In this document: positions 42,201 to 52,668 of the stretch, one piece after another
Numbering within the stretch: position 1 is the stretch's first letter
Layout: each line of letters begins with the position of its first letter
Source of the DNA: Eudorina sp. 2006-703-Eu-15
Lineage: Eukaryota > Chlorophyta > Chlorophyceae > Chlamydomonadales > Volvocaceae
Direction: 5' to 3'
Assembly: GCA_003117195.1 (NCBI GenBank)
Contig: BDSI01000007.1
Span: 558,001 to 622,000, forward strand
DNA: 64,000 bases
Notes under the pieces: model-generated
What the model saw: only the letters and a program-made list of their open reading frames with translations
Told to the model about the DNA's origin: nothing
The model's database searches: none
Made by a program: the position numbers and the translations under genes

Positions 42201-43695
42201 TCTCGCGCATGGGCTTACTAGTGGCCTTGCGCGCCATGGCACACACCCCAAGACGGATGCGGCCGGGGCCCGACCCGCCGCCGACGCCGCCGTGGCTGCT
42301 GCCGCTGCCAAAGTGGCCCGCGTGGCTGCGGCGGCCGCCGCCGTACCCGCCGCTGCCGCGGCCGCCGCCGCCGCCGCCCGCGCCTGCGGCGCTGGCCCCA
42401 TCGCCGTTGCCGTCAGCGTCGGCATCGGCATCGGCATCGGCATCGCCGTTGCCGCCGCGGTCCATCATAAGGGGTGGCCAGCTGGGTGCCTGCGCCGCAG
42501 CCGGGGCCGCCACCCGTGCCCTCGCACCTTATCCTCCGGTGTCCCATTCTACGTCCTTATCCTCCGGTTACGTCCTTATCCTCCGGTTGCGAATCACACA
42601 CACGTTTCTCTTACACACATACACACATCACCCGACTCAGTCCTCGCAACTCCTTCAATTTCCCGCCTTTTTTCCCGGGACAAGTTCCCGTGTCTTGCCG
42701 CACGCCACTCCCACGTCCCACCACTCACCCACGTGGTGGGCGTCACTGACCCACGGGTCGGTCGGCCCGCCGCTCTCACGAGCACTCACCGACTTGCTTC
42801 GCAGGAACCCACTGCGGCGCGGATGCGCGCGGTGATCGCCGCCGCCGCCACCGCCACCGCCGACGCCGACGCCGCCGCCGTCTCCACCACCATCACCACA
42901 ACCGGCCTCTTGCACCGCCGCCGCCGCCGTCGCCGATGCCACGGCGGCGGCGCCGCCGCCGCCAGGCCCTTCCGCCGGCTCCGCCGGCTCCGCCGGCGCT
43001 GCCGCAGCCTCGTCGATTCTCACTCGCCGACCAGGTTGGCCACTCGGCGACGACGATGACGGTGAGGGCGAAGGCGAGCTTGGCGCCGAGGGCGCAGTGG
43101 CCGCGGCGGTTGTGTCTGAGGCGGGCATCCGCTGCACTGCATCGCGCGCTTCGGGGGGGTGCAGTGCGGCGGCGAAGGGCGCTGCTGGCGCCGGCGCGGC
43201 GCCGGGAAGCGCGATGGTGGGTCCAACTGCCGCCGCTGGGTCGCTGCGCGGGGCGGCCGAGGACGTCGGGCCGCTGCAACTGGAACCGGTGCTGTCGGCC
43301 ATGATGCTGCTGGCACCGACGGGGCCCGCCGGCGTGGCCGGGATAGCCGGCGGCGGCTCGGATGACACGTGCGGTGACGCTCCGGGGTCGCTGCGGCGCG
43401 TGCTGTGCAGGCGGGACGGCGCCTGGGGCTGCGGCGGCGGCGGCGGCTCTTCGGCGAATGCCACGCGATGCCGGGGCGTGGCGCCGCGGCCGCCGCCTCC
43501 TCCGTGGCGGCTGGTGCTGGTACTGGTGCTGGTACTGGTGCTGGTGCTGCAGCCACCGCTCCTCCTCCTCCGTGCCCCCTCGTGAGCAGACGCAGCTCGG
43601 CCATCGATCAGCTCGGGGTCGTCCGGGGCCTCCGCGGCGGCTCGGAAGCTCGCCTGCTGCGGCTCAGTGTCACGGCGGCGGCGCGGCGACGCCAT
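26400..43695 (-). CDS. VIP1: VIP1/PPIP5K inositol pyrophosphate kinase-phosphatase, 24 exons
   Basis: Phosphorylates InsP6/InsP7 to make inositol pyrophosphates; in Chlamydomonas VIP1 is tied to TOR and nutrient sensing. Exon 5' ends run 43695, 42489, 41806, 41308, 40945, 40590, 40158, 39757, 37877, 36692, 36306, 35938, 35400, 34979, 34245, 33524, 32741, 31632, 30687, 30161, 28785, 28208, 27330, 26816; stop at 26400. The model sums to 2,507 codons, all phases consistent. ATP-grasp kinase half: [92 protein letters not shown]. Phosphatase half: [103 protein letters not shown]. It is far longer than human (about 1,430) or yeast (about 1,150) relatives because Ala/Gly/Pro/Gln-rich inserts separate the conserved blocks. 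Exon 1, the exon 2 start and the last two exons are least certain; an extra exon near 27060-27000 is possible. Confidence 0.93.
30700..30765. repeat. 15-bp repeat in VIP1 intron 18
   Basis: Four tandem copies of AGGAGGGGCAAGCGG or close variants, in the intron before exon 19. Confidence 0.85.
32906..32977 (-). tRNA. tRNA-Thr(AGT)-like sequence, possibly a SINE head or pseudogene
   Basis: A 72-nt cloverleaf folds on the minus strand inside VIP1 intron 16. The 7-bp acceptor stem pairs GCTCGTG with CGTGAGC (two G-U pairs). The D arm is GCTC/GAGC with a GTGG loop. The anticodon stem CCCAT/GCGGG has one A-C mismatch and loop TTAGTAA, giving anticodon AGT (Thr). The T stem TCGAG/CTCGA is perfect, but its loop ATCGCAA lacks the invariant T54 and A58, so the B box is poor. 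Those defects favour a decayed tRNA copy or the tRNA-derived head of a SINE over a working gene. Confidence 0.6.
33528..33625. repeat. 8-bp CAGCCGCC repeat in VIP1 intron 15
   Basis: About eleven degenerate tandem copies of CAGCCGCC, directly inside the splice acceptor of exon 16 on the minus strand. Confidence 0.85.
34325..34470. repeat. CACGGGTCC nonamer repeat in VIP1 intron 14
   Basis: A run of about fifteen degenerate 9-bp units of CACGGGTCC, including CCCATGGGT variants related to the palindrome array at 46929-47066. It fills much of the small intron between exons 14 and 15, next to the exon 14 donor. Confidence 0.85.
36083..36160. repeat. (CAG)n-rich repeat in VIP1 intron 11
   Basis: Interrupted AGC/AGA triplets (CTG on the gene strand) between exons 11 and 12. 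Poly-Gln, Ala or Leu frames read from it are not coding. Confidence 0.9.
36881..37546. repeat. Decamer array (CCCTTCCCAT)n, about 66 copies
   Basis: A 666-bp, almost perfect tandem array of a 10-bp unit in VIP1 intron 9, with one unit near 37080 lacking a C and a small disturbance at the right end. On the VIP1 strand it reads GGGATGGGAA, so the intron RNA has a GGG run about every five nucleotides. The length of the period keeps several frames open, giving long false proteins on both strands. Confidence 0.98.
38256..38421. repeat. Left copy of 166-bp direct repeat (VIP1 intron 8)
   Basis: Matches 39468-39633 over 166 bp with no gap and one substitution (A at 38307, T at 39519). Both begin TGGGGTGTGGTCC and end CCAATCCATA. 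Confidence 0.95.
39468..39633. repeat. Right copy of 166-bp direct repeat (VIP1 intron 8)
   Basis: Partner of 38256-38421; one mismatch in 166 bp. Confidence 0.95.
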
Positions 43696-44975
43696 TCCCG
43701 GCCAGACGCTTGCCTGATAGAACGGTACTGATGATCTTAACCGGCTGTGTTGTGTGCAGCGCGTTCCAATCAGCCCGCGAAAAGAGGAACAACAGACACG
43801 GTTGTTAACCAGCCAGCCAGAAGGCTGAACGCACGCGCGGCCGCGCTGCTGGTCGCGCTCTGCACCGCTCTGCGTACTGGGCCTTGACGTCAGCGGCCTG
43901 CTGTTGAGCGGCCGTCCTGGAACGTGAACAGACGATGAGGCTCTTTCAGTGCGAATAACATGGGCTTGTGCACGCCATTACCATGGCTGTGTCAGCAGAA
44001 GAACAAATATTTTTCCCAATGTTGAAATGCCGCCCCTGCATGTGCAGCAGCAGCGCCTTTCATGGCGCGTCTCGATCAGCGTCGATTACGTGGTCGGTCG
44101 TCCGGTGAAGACGAGATTTCTGTCAGATGAGGCGGGATGAGCGAGGGAATCGCAGCGCGGGCCTGCGCGCTTCGGGCCAGGTAGCAAACGCCTTCTCAGT
44201 TGTCGTGTACCGAATATTCAACCGTTGCATGTGCCCGACTTCCATGCCGGAATGACGCCCTTGCCTCGACTTGTCACACCTGGATCTGTTGCCGGCCTTG
44301 GACCAGCTTGGACGGACCCATGGGACCGCTACGGGATCACGAAAACAACGCTGCAGTCGAGGCTCAATCTCTTCTTCGAGGCTCAGTCTTTTTTTCTTGC
44401 AAAAACTGCTAAGCTGTGTAAAGCTGTATCTTTATTGCATGGATGAAGGAATGTCCCCGCAAAAGGGTCTTCACGGACCTGCACCCGCGAGACCTGCGCG
44501 AGGTCCGCTCTGACAGCAGACATGGTTAATGCCGCAGGCCACCAAACCATTCACTGTGGGCCACCACACACATGCGCGCTAGAGCCCCACGCTGCACTCA
44601 CCACAGGGCGCATCCCCCGCTGCCATCCTCCGCCCCCCAAACTCTGTCGTACATACACACACACCTGCGGGCGGGCGGGTTGCAATTCTAAACACACACC
44701 TGCCGTACAGCCCCGCCCCCTGCCAGCGCACTCCTCCCGCCCGGAGTGTCGATGTGCGGACGGGCGCGCCGATGGACGGCCGGGGTCGCGACACGGCGCA
44801 GGGCGCACGTCCGGGGTACATACGTCGCTTGGGAGGCGGCCGCCAATCCCCAGCGCCGTTTCACCGCCCCTACTCCAGGGAGCCTGCCTCCGGCCCCGCC
44901 TCCGCCCCCGTCTGCGGCCTTCCCCCCAAGCCGAAGCTTCAGCTCGCCCTTCTGCCGGGCCCCCCCGGACGGGGT
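43696..44975. other. Intergenic between RRP7 and VIP1; VIP1 promoter side
   Basis: About 1.3 kb upstream of the VIP1 start and downstream of the RRP7 stop, both on the minus strand. No exon recognised. It is less GC-rich around 43940-44460. No clear TATA box seen. Confidence 0.45.
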
Positions 44976-47900
44976 TCAGTAGGGCTTGAAGTTACGAGCC
45001 GCCCGCAGCTGCGCCAGCCGCCTGCGATTCGTCGTACAGTACGGCAGCACGGGGTGCGGAAGGGGTGCCGCGAGGCGATCATCGGGGTGCTCTTGGTCGC
45101 TGGCCGTTCCGGCCCAAGAGAGAAAGAAGACAACCCAACAAATCAGCTTGGGAGGCGGCGCGGCGGCAAAGGGACGTTCCCTCGACCGCTTGCCGCTGGA
45201 CCTTTCAGTAAACATCATCGAAAGGCCTACAACGACGTCCCACATCCCGGACGTCTTCACGCCGCTAGACATCCCGGCAGCACTGTCGACTCTCACAACT
45301 GGACCGTCGCCCTGGCAGCAGCGCAGTAAGAATATGTCCAGAGAATATTTCCTCCCTCCCTCCCTCCCTCCCTCCCCACCTTCGGTCTTCATCGAACCGC
45401 TGCCGCAGCTCCTGGAGTTCGTTCCGCCGCCTCTCCCGCCGCTGGAAGCGGTAAAAGTCGCCCAGCGGGGCCTTATCACTCTCCTTGGCGACCGCCGCTG
45501 CCGCCGCCGCGGCGGCGTTGGCGGCGACGCCGCCCGTCATGACCTTGACGCCGTCCTCCTCCCGGGTCCGTTTGCGACCCTACGTCGGGGGACGAGCGCA
45601 TGCAGGCACCCTGCCGTCATTCCCAGCCAATTGCTCGTTCTGATAGCCAATTATTGGACACAACTTAGGTGAGGACCTCTGAACTGCCGTACCTGCCGTA
45701 CCTGCCGTAACTGCCGCCCACTGCGTCCCCGCAAAGCGCAACCCCGGTTCACGCCTTCTGAGCCCCACCCCGGCCCTGCCCCCCGTGCTTCCCTTCCCAT
45801 CCGCCCATCCACACGGCCCACATCGCCCGCCCACCCATACCGGCCACACCGGCCACACGGCCCCCCACACCGCCCGCCCACCCGCACCGGCCACCCGGCC
45901 TGTTGTAGGAGGGTACTTGGTAGAAATACCCTCAAAGTGTACATAGTACACATCGTTGAAATGCGCAATATTTGGCTATGTCAAGCCCTACATCACGGCC
46001 CCCCACACCGCCCGCCCACCCACACCGGCCACACGGCCCCCCACACCGCCCGTGGTCCCACCTTGGCGCGCACCACCACCGTCCAGCCGTCCTCGCCCAT
46101 GGCCGCCTGCCGCTCCTTGGCCTTACGCTCCTGTTCTGCATCGAACTCGTCCATCCAGTCGTCGATCTGCGGGGACCAGGGATGAGCGAATCGGGCAGCG
46201 ATGGCGGCAATTGAAACAGCAGCCGCAGCGGCAGCAGCCGTGGTGGCAGTGGCAGCAGCAGTGTGGCGCAGCGGTTGAGGCAGCAATGGCGACAGTGTAG
46301 GTCCCCCCTAGCCGCACCTCCCCAGCTGCGCCCCGCTGCCCCCTCCCCCAAGGCCCTCCGCACCCTCCCCCCACCTGCCCCCACCTGCCGCTTCAGGACG
46401 TCGTTGCCGGGCCGTGCGGCCTTGTGCTCTCGGACCCAGGCTGCAGGGAGAGAGGGAGGGAGGGAGGGAGGGAGGCAGGGAGGGAGGGAGGGACGGAGGG
46501 ACGGAGGGAGGGAGGGAGGGAGGGAGGCAGGGAGGGAGGGAGGGACGTCCGGCGCGTCAAGGGCGCCGCGGCGCGGGCTGTGGGTGAGAGGGTTGAGTCT
46601 CAAGTGCGGGCGGAGCGGGCGGCGGCCACCCGCCCCACCACACCTCGGACCCTAACCTCCCTCTCCACAACCCTAAAGCCCACCCCGTGTACGGGGCATC
46701 CCCCATGCAGGGTGCGCGAGGATACGGTATATGCACCCCCTGCCACAGTAGGGAAAAGCACGCGGCTGTGCTGCAGCACCACCACCAACGGCAGCTGCAT
46801 CTACCGTAACCGCTCCTGGACGACCAGCTCAATTGCCGCCCCGCAGGCGCGATTCCCATTTTGGGCAGTCAGCCCGGGTGGTAATGTGGCTGGAGGAGCC
46901 CCGCGCGACGCCGGGGGCAGGATGACGGGTCACCCCACCCATGGGTCACCCCACCCATGGGTCACCCCACCCATGGGTCACCCCACCCATGGGTCACCCC
47001 ACCCATGGGTCACCCCACCCATGGGTCACCCCACCCATGGGTCACCCCACCCATGGGTCACCCCACATCCCGGCACAGTCGGGACAGGCCCCACCGACCA
47101 GGCACCGACGCACCCTTCACGCCCGCCTGCTCCTCCGCGCCATCACCGTCTCCCTCCGCTGCCGCCGCCGCCGCCGCGCCGCCGCATCGCCCACTGTCGT
47201 ACTCCAGCACCTGGCGTTTGGCCGCGTACTTGAGGGTGGCGGCCCTCCCCGCCTCGGTCCGGAAGACGACGATGCCGCTCCGCTGTTGGGTGAGGCGTGC
47301 GGGGAGGGAGGCAATCGGCAGAAGGCGCACGCGGGGCGGGGACATGGGAAGGCTAGGGGCACGGAAGCTGCATCATGGTTCAAGAGGGCTGGGGGCCGGT
47401 GCGCACGCGGGGCGGGGACATGGGAAGGCTAGGGGCACGGAAGCTGCATCATGGTTCAAGAGGGCTGGGGGCCGGTGCGCACGCGGGGCGGGGACATGGG
47501 AAGGCTAGGGGCACGGAAGCTGCATCATGGTTCAAGAGGGCTGGGGGCCGGTGCGCAGGTGGGGCGGGGACATGGGAAGGCTAGGGGCACGGAAGCTGCA
47601 TCATGGTTCAAGAGGGCTGGGGGCCGGTGCGCAGGTGGGGCGGGGACATGGGAAGGCTAGGGCACGGAAGCTGCATCATGGTTCAAGAGGGCTGGGGCCG
47701 GTGCGCAGGTGGGGCGGGGACATGGGAAGGCTAGGGCACGGAAGCTGCATCATGGTTCAAGAGGGCTGGGGGCCGGTGCGCACGCGGGGCGGGACATGGG
47801 AAGGCTAGGGGCACGGAAGCTGCATCATGGTTCAAGAGGGCTGGGGGCCGGTGCGCACGCGGGGCGGGGACATGGGAAGGCTAGGGGCACGGAAGCTGCA

Positions 47901-48911
47901 TCATGGTTCAAGAGGGCTGGGGGCCGGTGCGCAGGTGGGGCGGGGACATGGGAAGGCTAGGGGCACGGAAGCTGCATCATGGTTCAAGAGGGCTGGGGCC
48001 GGTGCGCAGGTGGGGCGGGGACATGGGAAGGCTAGGGGCACGGAAGCTGCATCATGGTTCAAGAGGGCTGGGGCCGGTGCGCAGGTGGGGCGGGGACATG
48101 GGAAGGCTAGGGGCACGGAAGCTGCATCATGGTTCAGGGGCCGGTGCGCAGGTGGGGCGGGGACATGGGAAGGCTAGGGGCACGGAAGCTGCATCATGGT
48201 TCAAGAGGGCTGGGGGCCGGTGCGCAGGTGGGGCGGGGACATGGGAAGGCTAGGGGCACGGAAGCTGCATCATGGTTCAAGAGGGCTGGGGGCCGGTGCG
48301 CAGGTGGGGCGGGGACATGGGAAGGCTAGGGGCACGGAAGCTGCATCATGGTTCAAGAGGGCTGGGGGCCGGTGCGCAGGTGGGGCGCCCCGCTTGCTCC
48401 TCCAGACAATATGCGGGGGTCGCGTGCCCAAGCGGTGGGACTGGAGAAAGGCGAGACGGGCTGGGACCAACAAAACAAGCGCATGGGGTGCCATTGGGTT
48501 GGAGGCGGCGGGGGGGGGCCCATGTCGCTTGGATGACACATCTGCTCACCGGCACCCATCCGCAGTCAATTTCGGCACACGCCGTCCGACACACACGTGC
48601 TCGCCCCGCGTACTTACGGCTGTGCCCACTTCGCTGTGCCCTCCCCACATGGAGTGTGGCTGCGCCTGCCCCCTACCTACCTTCAACGGGTGGAGGACCG
48701 CCTGTAAGACTGGGCCAAAGCACTCGAACAGGTCCTTGACAGCCGCCTCGTCCGTCCCGAATGGCAGCCCGCTGACGAACAGCGCCGCGCCTCCCGCTTC
48801 GCCAGACGCGGTTGCTTTCGTGTACTCGTGTGGTTTAAGGGCGAGGTACTGGAGGAACGGACTTCGGTCCCGGAGCTTCAGCCCAAGGGTGAAAATCTTC
48901 TCGGCGGTCAT
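44976..48911 (-). CDS. RRP7: Ribosomal RNA-processing protein 7
   Basis: Nucleolar factor of the small-subunit processome, part of the UTP-C/CURI complex in yeast, needed for 18S rRNA maturation. Six exons: 48911-48681, 47282-47099, 46440-46385, 46166-46062, 45579-45380, 45021-44976, in phase, 273 codons, close to human RRP7A (280). Exon 1 has an RRM-like segment (AALFVSGLPFGTDEAAVKDL...CFGPV); exon 2 continues it (SGIVVFRTEAGRAATLKYA). Exons 3-4 give WVREHKAARPGNDVLKRQ and IDDWMDEFDAEQE...GEDGWTVV. Exon 5 carries DFYRFQRRERRRNELQELR and exon 6 ends RAARNFKPY, matching the family's invariant C-terminal tail (RAQRKFRPY in human). The exon 2 donor at 47098 (GTCGGT) is chosen because it alone keeps the frame into exon 3; better-looking upstream donors do not. 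Introns 1 and 2 hold large tandem arrays. Confidence 0.9.
46443..46546. repeat. (GGGA)n array next to RRP7 exon 3
   Basis: Tetranucleotide GGGA/GGGC repeat of about 100 bp lying directly upstream (on the minus strand) of the exon 3 acceptor. On the gene strand it supplies a TCCC-rich pyrimidine tract. Confidence 0.95.
46929..47066. repeat. 16-bp palindrome-containing array, eight copies, RRP7 intron 2
   Basis: Unit ACCCATGGGTCACCCC repeats eight times at exact 16-bp spacing. Each unit contains the 10-bp perfect palindrome ACCCATGGGT. Related single copies occur across the window. Confidence 0.96.
47325..48386. repeat. 76-bp minisatellite, about 14 copies, RRP7 intron 1
   Basis: The unit includes GGACATGGGAAGGCTAGGGG and GAAGCTGCATCATGGTTCAA. 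ATGGTTCA recurs at 47375, 47451, 47527 and onward to 48348. Two variants alternate (GCGCACGCGGGG and GCGCAGGTGGGG), and a few copies carry small deletions. There are no unique spacers. Overlapping frames read from it are artefacts. Confidence 0.97.
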
Positions 48912-49274
48912 GTGGCGGCCAACGTCACTCTGAGTTTCCAAGGTTAGTCGTTTCTAAACGGCAACAGCTTCATGTGTAGAAGTGGATTGCTAAGCTGTTT
49001 GTTCGAGGCCGAAAGTTTGGCATACAGTGGACGAGTATGTCGGCAAAACAACAGCGATAAGGCAAACTGTCATCAATTGGAGATGGAATGTCAGCTCTAT
49101 GCGTGCTTCCTGTCCACAACTAACAACAAGCAACGTACAGACGAAACTAACAATATGGGGAATGTACGGACGCGATTGGAAAACTTCTTGCCTCCATCAA
49201 CCATCATCAATATTGATTTCTTAACCACCAGACAGTACTTGAACTTACAAACATTCGTCTGATCAGAACGACTC
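48912..49274. promoter_or_regulatory. Divergent promoter of RRP7 and thioredoxin x
   Basis: Only 363 bp separate the RRP7 start (minus) from the TRX x start (plus), so the two genes probably share a bidirectional promoter. The stretch is clearly AT-richer than the flanking genes. No unambiguous TATA box found. Confidence 0.5.
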
Positions 49275-50580
49275 ATGATGCTGACGACGCGCACCGTGTC
49301 GCACGCTGTGCCTTCCAAGGCGGGGCGGACCCCGTTTAGCTCTGCGCGCCAGAGCATCCGCGGTCGCCAAGCAATCCATGTTCCACGCGTTTCAAATGTG
49401 ACCGAGGGCGTCTTCGAGGAGCAGGTCCTGCAGGTTGGTGGCTTGAAGTTGCGCACTTATCCAGTTCGCGCCTTGTGGCTTCAGGACTGCTACCAACATT
49501 TGTATAATCGGATTACGTATTGTTGTAACTAACGCATTAGGTCTCATTAAGTGTTGTCCCCGGCTTATCGGCTGGTCATCGGCTGTGCCTCGGCAGGCGG
49601 ACACTCCAGTCCTCGTTGACTTCTGGGCGCCTTGGTGCGGCCCTTGCAAGCTCGTGGCTCCGCTGATGGACTGGGCTGAGAAGGTGCGCCTCATACTCCT
49701 GGAGGTCGTTGGTCGACACAGGTCGGCCACGAAGTCGTTCGGCAACACGGCGCGCTCCTGGAACTTGTCGCTGCCCAGTTCCAGCCTAGCGCCGATATTT
49801 GCTGTGCGGATAATTAATCGCAATCCGGGTCTTTTTTGTAGGAGTACGGCGACAAGTTGAAGGTCGTGAAGGTGGAGCACGACAAAAACCCGGAGCTCAT
49901 CGCAAGATACAAGGTGAGCTGCGGGCATCACCGGTGATAAATGGCACTTTGGAGGAGGAGCGCTTGCCCCGTTGGCCTTGTGCGCAGGCAAAGGGGAAAA
50001 CCGACCGCACCGGACGCCCACACATATTGCCTGCGGCATTCCTCGTAGAACCTTCTAGGCCAATGCCCCACAGGCGGTCCACACGGCTGCAAAGAGAAAC
50101 TCGCACAACACGCTCCATCCTTGAGGGTCGTACAAACGGTCGTACAGGCGGCCGTATAGGCGATTGCGACCCACGCTACATCGCTCTTCCCAATCAGCGT
50201 CAGGAGGTCAGGCCATGTTACCCGATGAAGGACTTGCAGTCGAGATAAATGCATCGTGACGACATGCGGCTAACTCACAGCACGGTCCCTTCCGCTCTCA
50301 CTGTCACACGTTCAAATCCTCTCCTCGGTGTCTCCACCTGTCACGCTTCCTTTCTCCCCCCGGTCCCAGTGTGCCTGGGCTGTTTCTTTTTAACCCCCCG
50401 GTCCCTCCTCCCGTCTCCGTTCCCTCCCTGTCCCCGGTCGCGTAGGTGTACGGGCTGCCAACCCTCATCGTCTTCAAGGACGGCGTTGAGGTGGCGGGCA
50501 GCAAGCGCGAGGGCGCCATCACCAAGGCGCTCCTCGACCAGTACCTGAAGCGCTACGCAGTCGCTGAGGTCAGCGCGTAA
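49275..50580 (+). CDS. TRXX: Thioredoxin x, chloroplast
   Basis: Small disulfide reductase of the plastid stroma; x-type thioredoxins chiefly feed electrons to 2-Cys peroxiredoxin. Exons 49275-49433, 49597-49683, 49842-49913 and 50446-50580 join in phase to 150 residues. Exon 1 is a Ser/Thr/Arg/Val-rich transit peptide of roughly 40-45 residues. Exon 2 has the active site [14 protein letters not shown]. Exon 3 ([20 protein letters not shown]) and exon 4 ([13 protein letters not shown], with the cis-Pro, and [16 protein letters not shown]) match plant TRX x closely rather than types m, f or y. Two ATG codons are adjacent (49275 and 49278); the first is used. TGTAA at 51752-51756 is a possible, rather distant, polyadenylation signal. 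Confidence 0.93.
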
Positions 50581-52668
50581 GCGACCGGGAGCCGCGGGCG
50601 CCGCTGGGAAGGTAATGACGCCGTGCTCGGATGGGCAGTATGTACCGGTAGTAACCGTCTGGGCGGCTGTACAGTCTTCACGGGCCAAGGGCCTGCGGGC
50701 AGCGTTGGTGTGTGCAGCCCCGCCTTGTGTCCTGGCACAGCGAGGCCTGACGGCGCAGACGGGAGGGTCGCGCCGTTTCGAGCGAGCGACAGGTGGTGTT
50801 ACTTACTTACCGATGGCTGCATCATCGAAGCGCCGAGTGAGGAAAGGTCCTGCGGTATACAATTGCGGCGGCCCTTAGCCATGGGGGCAGCCGTTGCTCG
50901 TTTTTAAAGCGAGCTGCCCCGAGGAGCGCCGCTGCGCGGAACGTGGAATGGACCATCTGGAGTGGGTCTGACATGACATGGGCGCCCCAGGTAGGGCTGC
51001 AGCGGAGGTAGAGCTGTTGCTTCGAGTTGAGCACCGCGGCCGGCAGGCCTGCCGCGCGAAATGGCCCGAGAGCGCGTGTGGGCAGCGTGTGGGCAGCGTG
51101 TGGGCATGACGGGGCCAACGGCGCGCTGTCTGTCATTGTGCTTGAGCGTTGTTTTTGCCGGGTGAGAGGCCGGGTGAGAGAAACAGGAGCGTGTTGTTGT
51201 GCGGGTCTCAAGGTCGGGAACGGCGACCAGAACACCTGCCGTTGATCTTGGATCTGCCGTTGATTTTGGAAGCATTCATAAGCACCGTAGCAGCGGGGTG
51301 CAGCATGATGTTCCCGCTCTGTTGCGTGAGGACCCGACACGTTGGCAGGTGAGCCATTTAGACGGTGGGCGGCAGTGCGCTGAAGTGGCGGAGGCGTCAC
51401 GCTCTGGCTTGTTGTTGTCGTTGTACATGGTATCCGGCAGGAGCGGTGGAAGCCGTCAGGCATGAACGCGCGATTACGGCGGTGGTGGGGGTGGTATCGG
51501 TGGTGTAGACAGCCTTACTCGCGACCAATAATGAAATGGCATGTTCCGCGCCAGTTTTGCGGTGTTTCCCAGACGCATTGTTTGATTGTTGAAGGGTGGG
51601 AGTGACGGACGGCGGAGCGCTCCCTCTCAGTCGTGAAGGATGGGGACGGTGAGGCGGGGGAGGTAGGGTCTGAAGGTAACACAGAGCGAGTCCCTGAGCA
51701 GAGGCTTTCTTGATGGTCCGCATCCTTGTGGGTCACCAATCGTGAGATGTATGTAAAATCAGATTGGCGGTCATCACGGGGCCATTTGGACGGGTGCGGT
51801 TGCGTGCGGGGGTGTGCGGGGTATCCGCGCAGGTATCAGGTTTGCAGCCGCACCTGGGGACACCAATTACCTTCATGTGACAAACGCTAATCCAATTTCT
51901 GGGCGTTTGCCAGATATAAATCGCAGAGAAACATTTTTCTGGGCCGACACACAGCGTCTCTCTCACATAGGCAGTACAGGTAAAAAAATCTACTGCGCAC
52001 CATCTAGTGAACCTGTTGGCGTCTTCAAGGGCATGTAGGCTTACCATACAGAAGTAGCATCGTAATTGTTGCATAGAGGAGTTTTGTCGTCCGACTCACG
52101 AGTGCATCCTTTGTCGCTAGCGGCTCTTGGTTTCTGGGCCCCAAAACTTTGCTTGAAAGGTTGTAGACAGGCACTGCTTTCAACAAGCGATAGGAAGGCC
52201 GTGGTTCCGTAGACGAAGAGTGCTTGGCAGTGTTTCCCTCCAAACCGCTGGCGCGAATTGGCGCCTTCGCGACTGTGGCCGACGAGCGCGGAGCAGAGAG
52301 ACCCACGCATCCATCTTGAAATGGAAGGAAGACCTCAGGTTTGTTCCATGGAAGCCATCTACATGCAGCAGTTTCTCCGCTTGGCGCGTTCCTTGAAAGA
52401 GAGCCACGGTGTCGCCACGGTGTCGCGCTGCACATCCGCCTGCAGAAACGCCCCAACTCTGGTGACGCTTTTTACGATGTCCCAGCGAAAAGGCAGGCTG
52501 TCGGTCATAATCTTTATGGGCAGGTGGGTCGCGTTGTCGCAATTGGCCGCAACGCTAAAAGCAAAGGGTCGTTGCCTGGTGAAAGCAATCAACTGTCACA
52601 AACATCGTTGTTGGGCCACGTTCCACTGGCAGCGTAGACGTTTGCCTGCCCCGCGACAACCCCTGCAG
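50581..52668. other. TRX x 3' region and E2F 5' region, no exon assigned
   Basis: About 2.1 kb. The first part is probably TRX x 3' untranslated sequence. The open frame reaching back to 52258 joins the first visible E2F exon but loses coding character upstream of 52669 and has no motif, so I do not annotate it. At least one upstream E2F exon with the start codon should lie here. Confidence 0.45.

Noticed and set aside
46424..47508. His/Pro/Thr/Gly repeat protein on the plus strand
   Set aside because: Translation of the GGGA and ACCCATGGGTC arrays in RRP7 introns.
47325..48386. CRISPR array
   Set aside because: Repeats are directly contiguous with no unique spacers and the setting is a eukaryotic intron; this is a minisatellite.
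52258..52668. N-terminal extension of E2F as one continuous exon
   Set aside because: No motif, unusual composition, and an acceptor (CCCTGCAG) at 52668 fits the start of the acidic exon better.
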